In this document: positions 26,494 to 34,477 of the stretch, one piece after another
Layout of the letters: every line of letters begins with the position of its first letter
Position numbering within the stretch: position 1 is the stretch's first letter
Assembly: GCF_902499125.1 (NCBI RefSeq)
Contig: NZ_CABVPX010000036.1
Coordinates: forward strand, 23,637-87,636
Length of the DNA: 64,000 bases
Source of the DNA: Burkholderia arboris
Lineage (GTDB): Bacteria; Pseudomonadota; Gammaproteobacteria; Burkholderiales; Burkholderiaceae
Direction of reading: 5' to 3'
Notes under the pieces: model-generated
Database searches by the model: none
What the model saw: only the letters and a program-made list of their open reading frames with translations
What the model was told of the DNA's origin: nothing
Program-made: the position numbers and the translations under genes

Positions 26494-29400
26494 CTACTTC
26501 GCGACGACGACCGGAATCCCCTTCAGCATCCCCGCGCCCTTCATCTCGTCGAGCGCATGCTGCACCGCCACGCTCGTCGCCGCGTCGATGCCGAGCTGCA
26601 ACGCAAGCTCGCGCTCCGTGCGCTTCACGCCGGCCAGGTTGCGCACCTTCACGTGGCCGAAGCCGCGCACGCGGGCGTGCAGATCGGCCAGTTGCACGAC
26701 CTGCGCCGCATTGCCGGCCGTCATCGCGGCGAACGCACGCGCAAGCGTCGTCTCGTAGTCGTCGGCAAGCGCGCGCTCCATCTTGCGCTCGACGGTGCGG
26801 CCGAACGGATCGAGCCACGTGCCGCGCAGGCTGCGCACGCGCGCCAGCACGCCGAACACCGGCCACATCCACTGGCCGAACACGCGCTTCTTCGGCGTGC
26901 TGCCGTCGCTGCCGGCCTTCGCGACCGTCGGCGGAGCGAGGTTGAACTTCACGCGGTACGCCTGCCCCGGCACGCCTTCGAACTGCGCTTCGAGCGCCGT
27001 GCGGAAGGTATCGTCCGCGTACAGCCGCGCAACCTCGTATTCGTCCTTCACCGCGAGCAGCCGGTAGAACGTCGTCGCGACCGCGCGCGTCAGCGCGTCG
27101 TCGCCTTTTGCGCGCGCGGCGTTCACGAGCGCACGGTAGCGCTCGACGTAACGCACGCCGCCATACGCGTCGAGACGCGCTTCGCGATCGGCGATCACCT
27201 CGGCAAGCGTCTCCGGCGCGGCCTGCACGGCCACCGTGTGACGCGCGTTCCACAACGCGTCGAGGCCCGCCGCGTCGCCGGCCGCCATCCGGCCGATCGA
27301 GAACGCGAGCTTGTTCATCGGCACCGCGACATTGTTCAGCTCGATCGCGCGCATCATCGCGGCGAGCGACACCGGCACGAGGCCGAGCTGCCACGCATAG
27401 CCGAGCATCAGGATGTTCGCGCCGATCGAATCGCCGAGGAACTTCGCGGCGAGCGCCTGCGCGTCGCAGCTCGACAGGTAGCCGTCGCCGGCCGCGTGAT
27501 GCATCTTCTCGAGCAGCGCGTCCGCATGCAGGTTCGCGTCGGGATTCTGCACGAACGATGCGTTCGGGATCCGGTGCGTGTTGACGACGATCCGCGTGCG
27601 CTCGTGACGCACCGTCTGCAGCGCCTCCGCACTCGCTCCGACGACCATGTCGCACGCGAGCAGCACGTCGGCCTGCTGCGTGTCGATGCGCACCTGGTTC
27701 AGCCACCGGTCGCTCGACGCGATCCGCACGAACGACAGCACCGAGCCGCCCTTCTGCGCGAAGCCCATGAAGTCGAGCACCGACGCGCTCTTGCCTTCGA
27801 GGTGAGCGGCCATGCTGATCAGCGCGCCGACCGTCACGACGCCCGTGCCGCCGACGCCCGTCACGAGCATGTCGAACGGCGCGGCGTCGAGATGGGTCGC
27901 GGGCACCGGCAGCCCGTCGACGCGCGCGGCCAGCGCCGCTTCGTCGAACGCGGCGCCGGCAGCCTTCTTCAGCGCCGCGCCTTCGACCGTCACGAAGCTC
28001 GGGCAGAAGCCGTTCACGCACGAATAGTCCTTGTTGCACGACGACTGGTCGATGCGGCGCTTGCGGCCGAGCGGCGTCTCGAGCGGCTCGACCGACAGGC
28101 AGTTCGACTGCACGCCGCAGTCGCCGCAGCCTTCGCATACCGCGTCGTTGATGAACAGGCGCTTGTCCGGGTCGGGGAATTCGCCTTTCTTGCGGCGGCG
28201 GCGCTTCTCGGCCGCGCAGGTCTGGTCGTAGATCAGCACGGTGACGCCGGGCGTCTCGCGCAGCTCGCGCTGCACCGTGTCGAGCTCGCTGCGGTGATGG
28301 AACGTCGTGCCCGCCGGGAACTGTCCGTGATGGCCGTCGTACTTCTCCGGTTCGTCGGACACGACGACGAAGCGCGACACGCCTTCCGCCTCGACCTGCC
28401 GCGCGATCTGCGGCACCGAGATGCTGCCGTCGACCGGCTGGCCGCCCGTCATCGCGACCGCATCGTTGTAGAGGATCTTGTACGTGATGTTCGCTTTCGC
28501 GGCGACCGCCTGGCGGATCGCGAGGATGCCCGAATGGAAGTAGGTGCCGTCGCCGAGGTTCTGGAACACGTGCTTCGTGTTCGTGAACATCGCGTGCGCG
28601 GCCCAGTCGACACCCTCGCCGCCCATCTGGATCAGCCCGGTCGTGTCGCGCTCCATCCACGACGCCATGAAATGGCAGCCGATGCCGGCCTGCGCGATCG
28701 AGCCTTCCGGCACCTTCGTCGACGTGTTGTGCGGGCAGCCGGAGCAGAAGTACGGCGTGCGCTTCACCGCGTCGGCTTCGTTCGACAGGATCTGCGGCGC
28801 GACCAGATCGACGACGCGTTCGCGACGGTCGAGCGCCGGCTTGTGCCGCGCGAGCCATTCGGCGAACACCGGCAGGATGCGCGACGGGCGCAGCTCGCCG
28901 AGTTCGGACAGCAGGCATGCGCCGGCGGCGTCGTGCTTGCCGAGCACCCGCGGGCGCGCGCCTTCCGTGCGGTTGTACAGGTGATCCTTGATCTGCTGCT
29001 CGATGACCGGGCCCTTCTCCTCGATCACCAGCACTTCGGCGAGACCGTCGACGAACGTCTCGATGCGCGTCATTTCGAGCGGATACGACAGGCCGACCTT
29101 GTAGATCCGCACACCGGCCGCGTCGAGATCGGCGACCGTCAGGTCGAGACGGCGCAGCGCCTCCATCAGGTCGAGGTGCGCCTTGCCGCAGGTGACGATG
29201 CCGACGTTCGCGTGCGTGCTCGGCGCGATCCACTTGTCGATGCTGTTGGTGCGCGCGAAATGACGCACCGCGTCGAGCTTCGCGGCGAGACGCGCCTCGA
29301 TCGTCAGGCTCGGCAGGTCGGGCCAGCGGTTGTGCAGGCCGCCCGACGGCGGCGTGAAGCCTTCCGGCGCCGGCCACCGCGTCTGCAGCGCATCGAGGTC

Positions 29401-30066
29401 GACCGTGGAGCCCGACTCGACCGTTTCGGAGATCGCCTTGAAGCCGACCCACGCGCCCGAGTAGCGCGACAGCGCCCAACCGTACAGGCCGAATTCGAGC
29501 ATGTCGGCGATGTTCGCCGGGTTCACGACCGGCATGTGCCACGCGATCATCGCGAAGTCGCTCTGGTGCGGCATCGACGACGACACGCAGCCATGGTCGT
29601 CACCGGCGACGACCAGCACGCCGCCGTGCGGCGACGAGCCATACGCGTTGCCGTGCTTCAGCGCGTCGCCGGCGCGATCGACGCCCGGGCCCTTGCCGTA
29701 CCACATCGCATACACGCCCTCGACCGTGCGCTCGGGATCGGACTCGACCCGCTGCGTGCCGAGCACGGCCGTGCCGCCGAGTTCCTCGTTGATCGCCGGC
29801 AGGAAGCGTACGCCGCTGGTGTCGAGCAGTTTCTTCGCCTTCCACAGCTGCTGGTCGACCATGCCGAGCGGCGAGCCGCGATAGCCGCTGACGAAGCCGG
29901 CCGTGTTGAGCCCCTGTTCGGTGTCGACCGTGCGCTGCATCAGCAGCAGGCGAATCAGCGCCTGCGTGCCGGTCAGGAAGATCCGGCCGCGCGTCGCGGT
30001 CAGGTTGTCGGTCAGGCGGTAGTCGGACAAGGCAGGCGTGCCATCGACGGGCAGGCGGGCGGTCAT
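26494..30066 (-). CDS. indolepyruvate ferredoxin oxidoreductase, fused subunits
   Basis: A 1190-residue single-chain 2-oxoacid:ferredoxin oxidoreductase. It oxidatively decarboxylates aryl- or branched 2-oxoacids (for example indolepyruvate or phenylpyruvate) to acyl-CoA. The N-terminal pyruvate-ferredoxin-like part contains GYRGSPLG, the thiamine-diphosphate region lies in the middle, and ferredoxin-like cysteines occur at about residues 641-690 (CEGCGDCG and later C-rich CNKDYSC...FCPS). The gamma domain with GVGGTGVVTVG is near residue 740. The IorA and IorB functions are thus fused, as in other betaproteobacteria. It stands alone upstream of a 1.7-kb gene-free region. Confidence 0.92.
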   Translation of the reverse strand: MTARLPVDGTPALSDYRLTDNLTATRGRIFLTGTQALIRLLLMQRTVDTEQGLNTAGFVSGYRGSPLGMVDQQLWKAKKLLDTSGVRFLPAINEELGGTAVLGTQRVESDPERTVEGVYAMWYGKGPGVDRAGDALKHGNAYGSSPHGGVLVVAGDDHGCVSSSMPHQSDFAMIAWHMPVVNPANIADMLEFGLYGWALSRYSGAWVGFKAISETVESGSTVDLDALQTRWPAPEGFTPPSGGLHNRWPDLPSLTIEARLAAKLDAVRHFARTNSIDKWIAPSTHANVGIVTCGKAHLDLMEALRRLDLTVADLDAAGVRIYKVGLSYPLEMTRIETFVDGLAEVLVIEEKGPVIEQQIKDHLYNRTEGARPRVLGKHDAAGACLLSELGELRPSRILPVFAEWLARHKPALDRRERVVDLVAPQILSNEADAVKRTPYFCSGCPHNTSTKVPEGSIAQAGIGCHFMASWMERDTTGLIQMGGEGVDWAAHAMFTNTKHVFQNLGDGTYFHSGILAIRQAVAAKANITYKILYNDAVAMTGGQPVDGSISVPQIARQVEAEGVSRFVVVSDEPEKYDGHHGQFPAGTTFHHRSELDTVQRELRETPGVTVLIYDQTCAAEKRRRRKKGEFPDPDKRLFINDAVCEGCGDCGVQSNCLSVEPLETPLGRKRRIDQSSCNKDYSCVNGFCPSFVTVEGAALKKAAGAAFDEAALAARVDGLPVPATHLDAAPFDMLVTGVGGTGVVTVGALISMAAHLEGKSASVLDFMGFAQKGGSVLSFVRIASSDRWLNQVRIDTQQADVLLACDMVVGASAEALQTVRHERTRIVVNTHRIPNASFVQNPDANLHADALLEKMHHAAGDGYLSSCDAQALAAKFLGDSIGANILMLGYAWQLGLVPVSLAAMMRAIELNNVAVPMNKLAFSIGRMAAGDAAGLDALWNARHTVAVQAAPETLAEVIADREARLDAYGGVRYVERYRALVNAARAKGDDALTRAVATTFYRLLAVKDEYEVARLYADDTFRTALEAQFEGVPGQAYRVKFNLAPPTVAKAGSDGSTPKKRVFGQWMWPVFGVLARVRSLRGTWLDPFGRTVERKMERALADDYETTLARAFAAMTAGNAAQVVQLADLHARVRGFGHVKVRNLAGVKRTERELALQLGIDAATSVAVQHALDEMKGAGMLKGIPVVVAK

Positions 30067-30402
30067 GGGGGATAGTCTCCGGATTGTGCTGTTCTGGGCT
30101 GCGCGGCGGGACGTCGGGCGGCGCGTGACCGGCGGCAGCGAATGGCTCTATTTTTTCGCGCGGAGCCGAGAATGTTTTTTCTCATCTTGCTCGGCCGGGG
30201 CTGTAGCGAGAAAGACTGCGCAGGTTTTTGCCGGGATTTGAGAGAGTTTTCGCGCGCGGTGGCGGGAGCGGGGTTGGCGGGACGTTCGGACGACCGGGTG
30301 GATCGGCGTCACGGGCGGTGCATGCCCGACGGCCCGCCGTCAGCCCCGCGACTGGCGCGCGAACCCCGTGCGACAAGGGTTTCCGTGGCTCGGGCGGTCA
30401 CC
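30067..30402. other. upstream region of the oxidoreductase gene, no gene
   Basis: About 340 bp between the oxidoreductase start and the first unit of the tandem array. It should carry the oxidoreductase promoter. A TTTTTTC-containing patch near 30152-30180 is locally AT-richer than its surroundings. No conserved reading frame is visible. Confidence 0.5.
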
Positions 30403-31735
30403 CTCACCGTTGCAATACACAGCGTTCCGATTGGTCGGTGGCGCCGGATGTCCACAATGCTTCGTCCGATCGGGCGCGCGCTCACCGTTCGATTGCACAG
30501 CGTTTCGAGTGGCGTCCGGGCCGGGATATCCACACCCGGAATCGGCATGCGGCTCGCCCGGGTGTCGCTGCTCACCGTCGGAATGCACAGCGCGGCGAGT
30601 GGGTTTCGGCGCGGGATATCCACATCGGACCCGGTGCATTTCGTCGATCCGCCGCGCACATTCACCGTTCGAATACACAGGGTCGAGAGTGAGTTTGTCA
30701 GGCGAATATCCACGCCGGAACACCCATGCTGCGTGATCGCCGTCTCACCCTCACCGTTGATATGCACAGGAATTCGACTGGCTGCGGCGGCGGTTGTCCA
30801 CGCCCGGAACTGCATTGCCTTTCAGCCATCCGACCACCCTCACCGCCGAAAACCACAGCGCTTCGAGTGGCTTGAGGGTCCGGATATCCACATGGGCGCA
30901 CGTTCTCCGATCGATCGAAGATGTGCCTTTCGCCGCGCTCCGACGACCGGCAATCCATACCGGACGCGGCTCTTCACCCGATCGGGCCTCGACGCTCACC
31001 CTCGAAATACACAGTGCGGCGAGTCGTTTCGGCGGCCGGATATCCACACGGCGGCGTGCGTCGCCCCCCGTTTGCAAGCTCGCGGCCGAGCCCGACCCGA
31101 ACAGCGCTTCGCGCGGCATCGGCAGCCGACCGGCCGCATTCTGGCGGGCCGCACGCCGATCCCGAAATCGCGCTCACCATTGAATTGCATGGCGCGCCGA
31201 GTCGCTCGAGAACGCGGATATGCGCGGCGATATTCGCACTTTGCGGACCACACGCGCGCTTGCGCCGTTAGAATGCACGACCCTTTGATCGTGATCCGGA
31301 ACCGGATATCGGCGTCGCGGTGCGCGCCTGGCTTGGTCACGCATGCGCGCATTCAGCTAGAATGCGCGACCCTCCCGAATCGCGGCAAAGGGCGGAAACC
31401 CGCGCCGGAGCAGGCGCGCCGCGCGATCGGGCGCGACACTCACCGATGAATTTCACAGCAATTCGCGTCGTTTCGCGGCGAGTTGTCCACACCCCGATTC
31501 ATGTCTCGCGCAGCATCCGGTCATCCTCACCTGTGAAACCCACAGCGTGCCGAGTCGTTTCCGGGCGCGGATATCCACAACCCGGCGAGCGGCCGGATCT
31601 TCATCCGGCTGTCGACGGACGTCTCGGCGCACCACCGCCGGGGACAACCGGAAAGGCTTGTCCGGCCGGCCCCGGCGGCACCCTCACCCTTCGAATGCAC
31701 AGCGTTTCGAGTCGCTGCGAAGCGAGTTGTCCACA
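30403..31735. repeat. degenerate tandem array, up to 16 units, period about 89 bp
   Basis: Each unit has a 53-54 bp conserved core followed by a weakly conserved spacer, usually about 35 bp. The core reads CTCACCGTTCGAATGCACAG, then roughly CGTTTCGAGTSG and TTCGGNGC, and ends GGATATCCACA or AGTTGTCCACA. Well-preserved cores start at 30403, 30481, 30571, 30661, 30750, 30839, 30995, 31439, 31526 and 31683. Decayed units in register start near 30906, 31085, 31173, 31261, 31350 and 31614. Steps are 87-90 bp except for 78, 67 and 69. Units of 53 bp carry the TTGTCCAC ending and units of 54 bp the ATGTCCACA or ATATCCAC ending. The step is not a constant multiple of three, so the repeat is not coding. 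Confidence 0.9.
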
Positions 31736-31782
31736 TCGGTCCGCCGATGTCTCATCGCGCCCGCACGCGCGCCCGAGCGACG

Positions 31783-32340
31783 TTACTCGGCAATCGACCG
31801 GATGACCGTCGCAGGATTGCCGCCGACCAGCGTATTCGGCGGAACGTCGCGCGTGACGACCGCCGCAGCCGCGACGACCGAATTCTCGCCGACCGTCACA
31901 CCGCCGATGATCGTCGCGCCGGCGCCGATCCACACGTTCCGCCCGATCACGATCGGCTTCGCGACGACGCAGTCACGGCGCCGCGAAGGCTCGACCGGAT
32001 GACCGGACGTGATCAGGTTGACGTTCGGGCCGATCATCGCGTCGTCGCCGATCTCGAGCCCGCCCAGGTCGTAGAACGTGCAGTTCTGGTTGACGAACAC
32101 GTTGCGCCCGAGCTTCATGCCGGTGCCGCCTGTGGCATGGAATGGCGGGATCAGCGTGAAGCCGTCGTCGACCTGCATGCCGATCAGTTCGCCGAACAGC
32201 GCACGAACCTCGGCCGCATCGTCGAACGTCAGACGGTTGAGCCGCGCGGTGATCGCCATCGCTCGTTTGACCTCGGCCACCATGGCCGCCGATTCGGACG
32301 TTCTGCGCGGAATGATCGTGGTGCGATCGTCGTTTGCCAT
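31783..32340 (-). CDS. hexapeptide-repeat sugar O-acetyltransferase
   Basis: A 185-residue left-handed beta-helix acetyltransferase of the maltose/galactoside O-acetyltransferase (LacA/Maa/NodL) group. It shows the N-terminal maltose-acetyltransferase domain, then hexapeptide repeats including VFVNQNCTFYDLGG, IGDDAMIGPNV and the active-site GHPVEPSRR histidine. The cap IGRNVWIGAGATIIGGVTVG is also present. The start at 32340 has GGAGA upstream; a longer frame reaches 32502 but its added 54 residues look non-coding and cross an AT-rich regulatory patch. The gene ends 48 bp from the last unit of the tandem array. Confidence 0.9.
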   Translation of the reverse strand: MANDDRTTIIPRRTSESAAMVAEVKRAMAITARLNRLTFDDAAEVRALFGELIGMQVDDGFTLIPPFHATGGTGMKLGRNVFVNQNCTFYDLGGLEIGDDAMIGPNVNLITSGHPVEPSRRRDCVVAKPIVIGRNVWIGAGATIIGGVTVGENSVVAAAAVVTRDVPPNTLVGGNPATVIRSIAE

Positions 32341-32486
32341 GCGTGACTTGTCTCCAGTGATTGCCGTGTTTCGCGATGCGTCGGCGGTTGCAGCCGAATG
32401 CCTGCGGCGCGCATGTACGGGTGCTACGGAATCGGCGGTGCGCGTTGGTAGCGATGCTGCTTTTCGCCTGAATTTTTGCCGATTTT

Positions 32487-32511
32487 TATAACTAGTTTTC
32501 ATATAACTAGT
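32487..32511. promoter_or_regulatory. AT-rich direct repeats between acetyltransferase and GST genes
   Basis: TATAACTAGT occurs twice on the same strand, at 32487-32496 and 32502-32511, 15 bp apart. Each copy contains the palindrome ACTAGT. The surrounding 60 bp is strikingly AT-rich for this genome. It lies in the 360-bp divergent gap and is a candidate operator and promoter for either gene. Confidence 0.45.
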
Positions 32512-32700
32512 GATTGATAACCCCCCTTATCCCATCGAGCTTTGCCCGATTTTCTGCCCGATTCACGCGCGACAGATGACGCCCCAACAGTCTCTTTCAG
32601 CCGAACCGCCCCTGGCCGGGCGCCCCTGTCCGAACCTGCTGCGCTCGGGTACGCTTGAGCATCGACCGGACCGACACCAGCACCGAAACGCGGAGGCGCG

Positions 32701-33315
32701 ATGAAGCTCTACTACTGGCCGAAGACCCGGGCATTCCGGGCGTTGTGGATGCTCGAGGAAATCGGCGTGGTGTACGAACTCGTGCCGATCGACCTGCGCT
32801 CGCACGAACAGGGCAGCGACGCATTCGTGCAGGTCAACCCGATGGCCAAGCTGCCCGCGCTCGACGACGGCAGCGCGCCGTTCGCCGAATCGGGCGCCGT
32901 GCTGCTCTATCTCGCCGACTGCTGCCCGGGCGCCGGGCTCGGCATCGCGCCCGACGATCCGCTGCGCGGCCGTTTCCTCCAATGGATGTTCTTCACGCCG
33001 GCCTGCCTCGAACCGGCGATGGCCGAAAAATTCACCGGCGCGTCGGGCAATCCGGTCGCGTTCGGCTGGGGCAACATCACGCGCGTGCAGCGCGCGCTCG
33101 CGCAAGCGCTCGCCCACACCCCCTGGCTCGTCGGCGACCGCTTCACCGCGGCCGACCTGCTGCTCGCCAGCACGCTGAAGATCGCGTTCGACGCGCATCT
33201 GCTGCCGCACGAAGGCGTGCTCGGCGACTACGTTGCGCGCGCGGAGGATCGCGACGCATTCCGCCGCGCGGTCGCGATCGAGCAGCGCGAAGCGGCGCGG
33301 TTGCTGCATGCGTGA
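32701..33315 (+). CDS. glutathione S-transferase family protein
   Basis: A 204-residue two-domain GST. The thioredoxin-like N-terminal domain runs MKLYYWPKTRAFRALWMLEE and includes the cis-proline region NPMAKLPAL and the glutathione-binding ESGAVLLYLAD. The helical C-terminal domain has the conserved WLVGDRFTAADLLLAS N-capping box. The substrate is unknown. It ends 28 bp before the convergent channel gene, with a G-rich hairpin between. Confidence 0.9.
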   Translation: MKLYYWPKTRAFRALWMLEEIGVVYELVPIDLRSHEQGSDAFVQVNPMAKLPALDDGSAPFAESGAVLLYLADCCPGAGLGIAPDDPLRGRFLQWMFFTPACLEPAMAEKFTGASGNPVAFGWGNITRVQRALAQALAHTPWLVGDRFTAADLLLASTLKIAFDAHLLPHEGVLGDYVARAEDRDAFRRAVAIEQREAARLLHA

Positions 33316-33343
33316 CGCATGAGGGGGCGCCCGCCGCCCCCGG

Positions 33344-34312
33344 TCACGCCTGCGCGGCCGGCCCCTGCGCCGACGCGCCCGCTTCGGCCGCCACGCCCGG
33401 CGAACTGCGTTCGTCGGTGTCGACGTCGATCGGCACGACTTCGTGAAAATGCGTGTAGTCGATGTGCGTGATGCCGTCCTCGTCGTGCATCAGGTCGACA
33501 TAGCGGTGACGCCAGCGGATCTCGCCATGCGTCCATGAGTGACGCGCCTGCATGACCTGCGCGGTCGTTTCGTCCGAGCCCTCGATCGTGATCAGCAACG
33601 ACGCGTCGCGCGCGGCGAGCGATTCGGGCGTCTCGCCGAACAGCGCGCTCGATTCGTCGATCACGTGCATCAGGTTCCAGCCGAGCAGGAAGATCGGGTG
33701 CTCGCTGCGCACGAGCGGCAGGTCGTGGATCTTGCGCAGCGAGTAGCCCTCGTGCGTGCCTTCGATGCGCATCAGCCGCAACTTCGCCTGCGCCTCCGCA
33801 ATCACGTTCTGGCGCGCATTCGCGGCACGCACCATCAGCGTCATCCGGCCGTTCAGCGGCCGCACGATCGCGTTGCGCGCGAACAGGATCTTCGCCTGCG
33901 GCCGCGAAAAGCGCGCGAACACGAGCCCCGTGGCCAGCGCGATGCTCGACATCCCGACGAAGATCTCGAGCGTCGCGACGAGGTGCGCATAAACGGTCTG
34001 CGGATGCATGTCGCCATAGCCGACGGTCGCGAGCGTCTCGACGCTGAAGAAGAACGCGCCGCCGAAGCCGGCCGGCGACTGGTTCGCGATCGGCGTGCGG
34101 CCGAGCACGTAGAGCGTCGCGAACCCGCCGTTGAGCAGCAGGAACAGCACCGCGAGCGACAGGAAGAACACGGGCCAGCTCACCGTCAGCGCGCGGTGGT
34201 AGAAATCGCGCCAGCCGAGCGGCGGCATCCCGTACGCGATCACCGGGCGGGTGCCCGACCAGATCTTGCGGCCACGGCCGCGGGAGGCTGGGGAGGACGA
34301 ATCGACGTTCAT
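33344..34312 (-). CDS. KirBac-type inward-rectifier potassium channel
   Basis: A 322-residue homolog of prokaryotic Kir channels; the sequence closely follows the B. pseudomallei KirBac1.1 protein as I remember it. It has a slide helix (WRDFYHRALTVSW), an outer helix, the pore with selectivity filter TVGYGD at residues 96-101, an inner helix ending LATGLVFARFSRP, and a C-terminal immunoglobulin-like cytoplasmic domain. The start at 34312 (MNVDSSSP) matches that protein; the upstream extension to 34405 is unlikely. Gating ligand and physiological role are not shown by context. Confidence 0.94.
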   Translation of the reverse strand: MNVDSSSPASRGRGRKIWSGTRPVIAYGMPPLGWRDFYHRALTVSWPVFFLSLAVLFLLLNGGFATLYVLGRTPIANQSPAGFGGAFFFSVETLATVGYGDMHPQTVYAHLVATLEIFVGMSSIALATGLVFARFSRPQAKILFARNAIVRPLNGRMTLMVRAANARQNVIAEAQAKLRLMRIEGTHEGYSLRKIHDLPLVRSEHPIFLLGWNLMHVIDESSALFGETPESLAARDASLLITIEGSDETTAQVMQARHSWTHGEIRWRHRYVDLMHDEDGITHIDYTHFHEVVPIDVDTDERSSPGVAAEAGASAQGPAAQA

Positions 34313-34408
34313 CGCGCGGGGCCGGTTGCAGGGAGGCGATGAGCGTAGCACGCGCCGCGGCGGCCGGGAATGCGTGCCGGCGCGGAACGGAACTCCGCCG
34401 CGCAATGC

Positions 34409-34432
34409 AAAAAAAAGGCCGCGGGTGCGGCC
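34409..34432 (-). terminator. Rho-independent terminator of the sulfate-binding protein gene
   Basis: Read on the minus strand, GGCCGC-ACCC-GCGGCC is followed by eight T residues. It lies 46 bp past the stop of the sulfate-binding protein gene and before the channel gene, so the two are separate transcripts. Confidence 0.88.
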
Positions 34433-34477
34433 GGCTGCGTCGTCATCGCGCGGACCCGCGCGCGATGCGCGCCGCGG

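Noticed and set aside
24433..30075. 1880-codon and 1423-codon open frames across the antiporter and oxidoreductase genes
   Set aside because: They run antisense or out of frame to clear family proteins and have the Arg/Ala/His-rich composition of shadow frames in high-GC DNA.
30142..31449. Long reading frames through the 89-bp array, read as a repeat protein
   Set aside because: Unit steps are 87-90 bp and change frame repeatedly; any repeated peptide is a by-product of GC-rich DNA without stops.
30403..31735. CRISPR array
   Set aside because: The units are degenerate, spacers are weakly alike to one another, spacing varies and no cas gene is in the window. A tandem protein-binding repeat fits better.
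30403..31735. tRNA-like T-loops, since several units contain GTTCGAAT
   Set aside because: No acceptor stem, anticodon arm or CCA end surrounds them; the motif is part of the repeat core.
30403..31735. Replication origin
   Set aside because: DnaA-box-like motifs alone are not enough: there is no dnaA, dnaN or gyrB gene and no AT-rich unwinding region next to the array.
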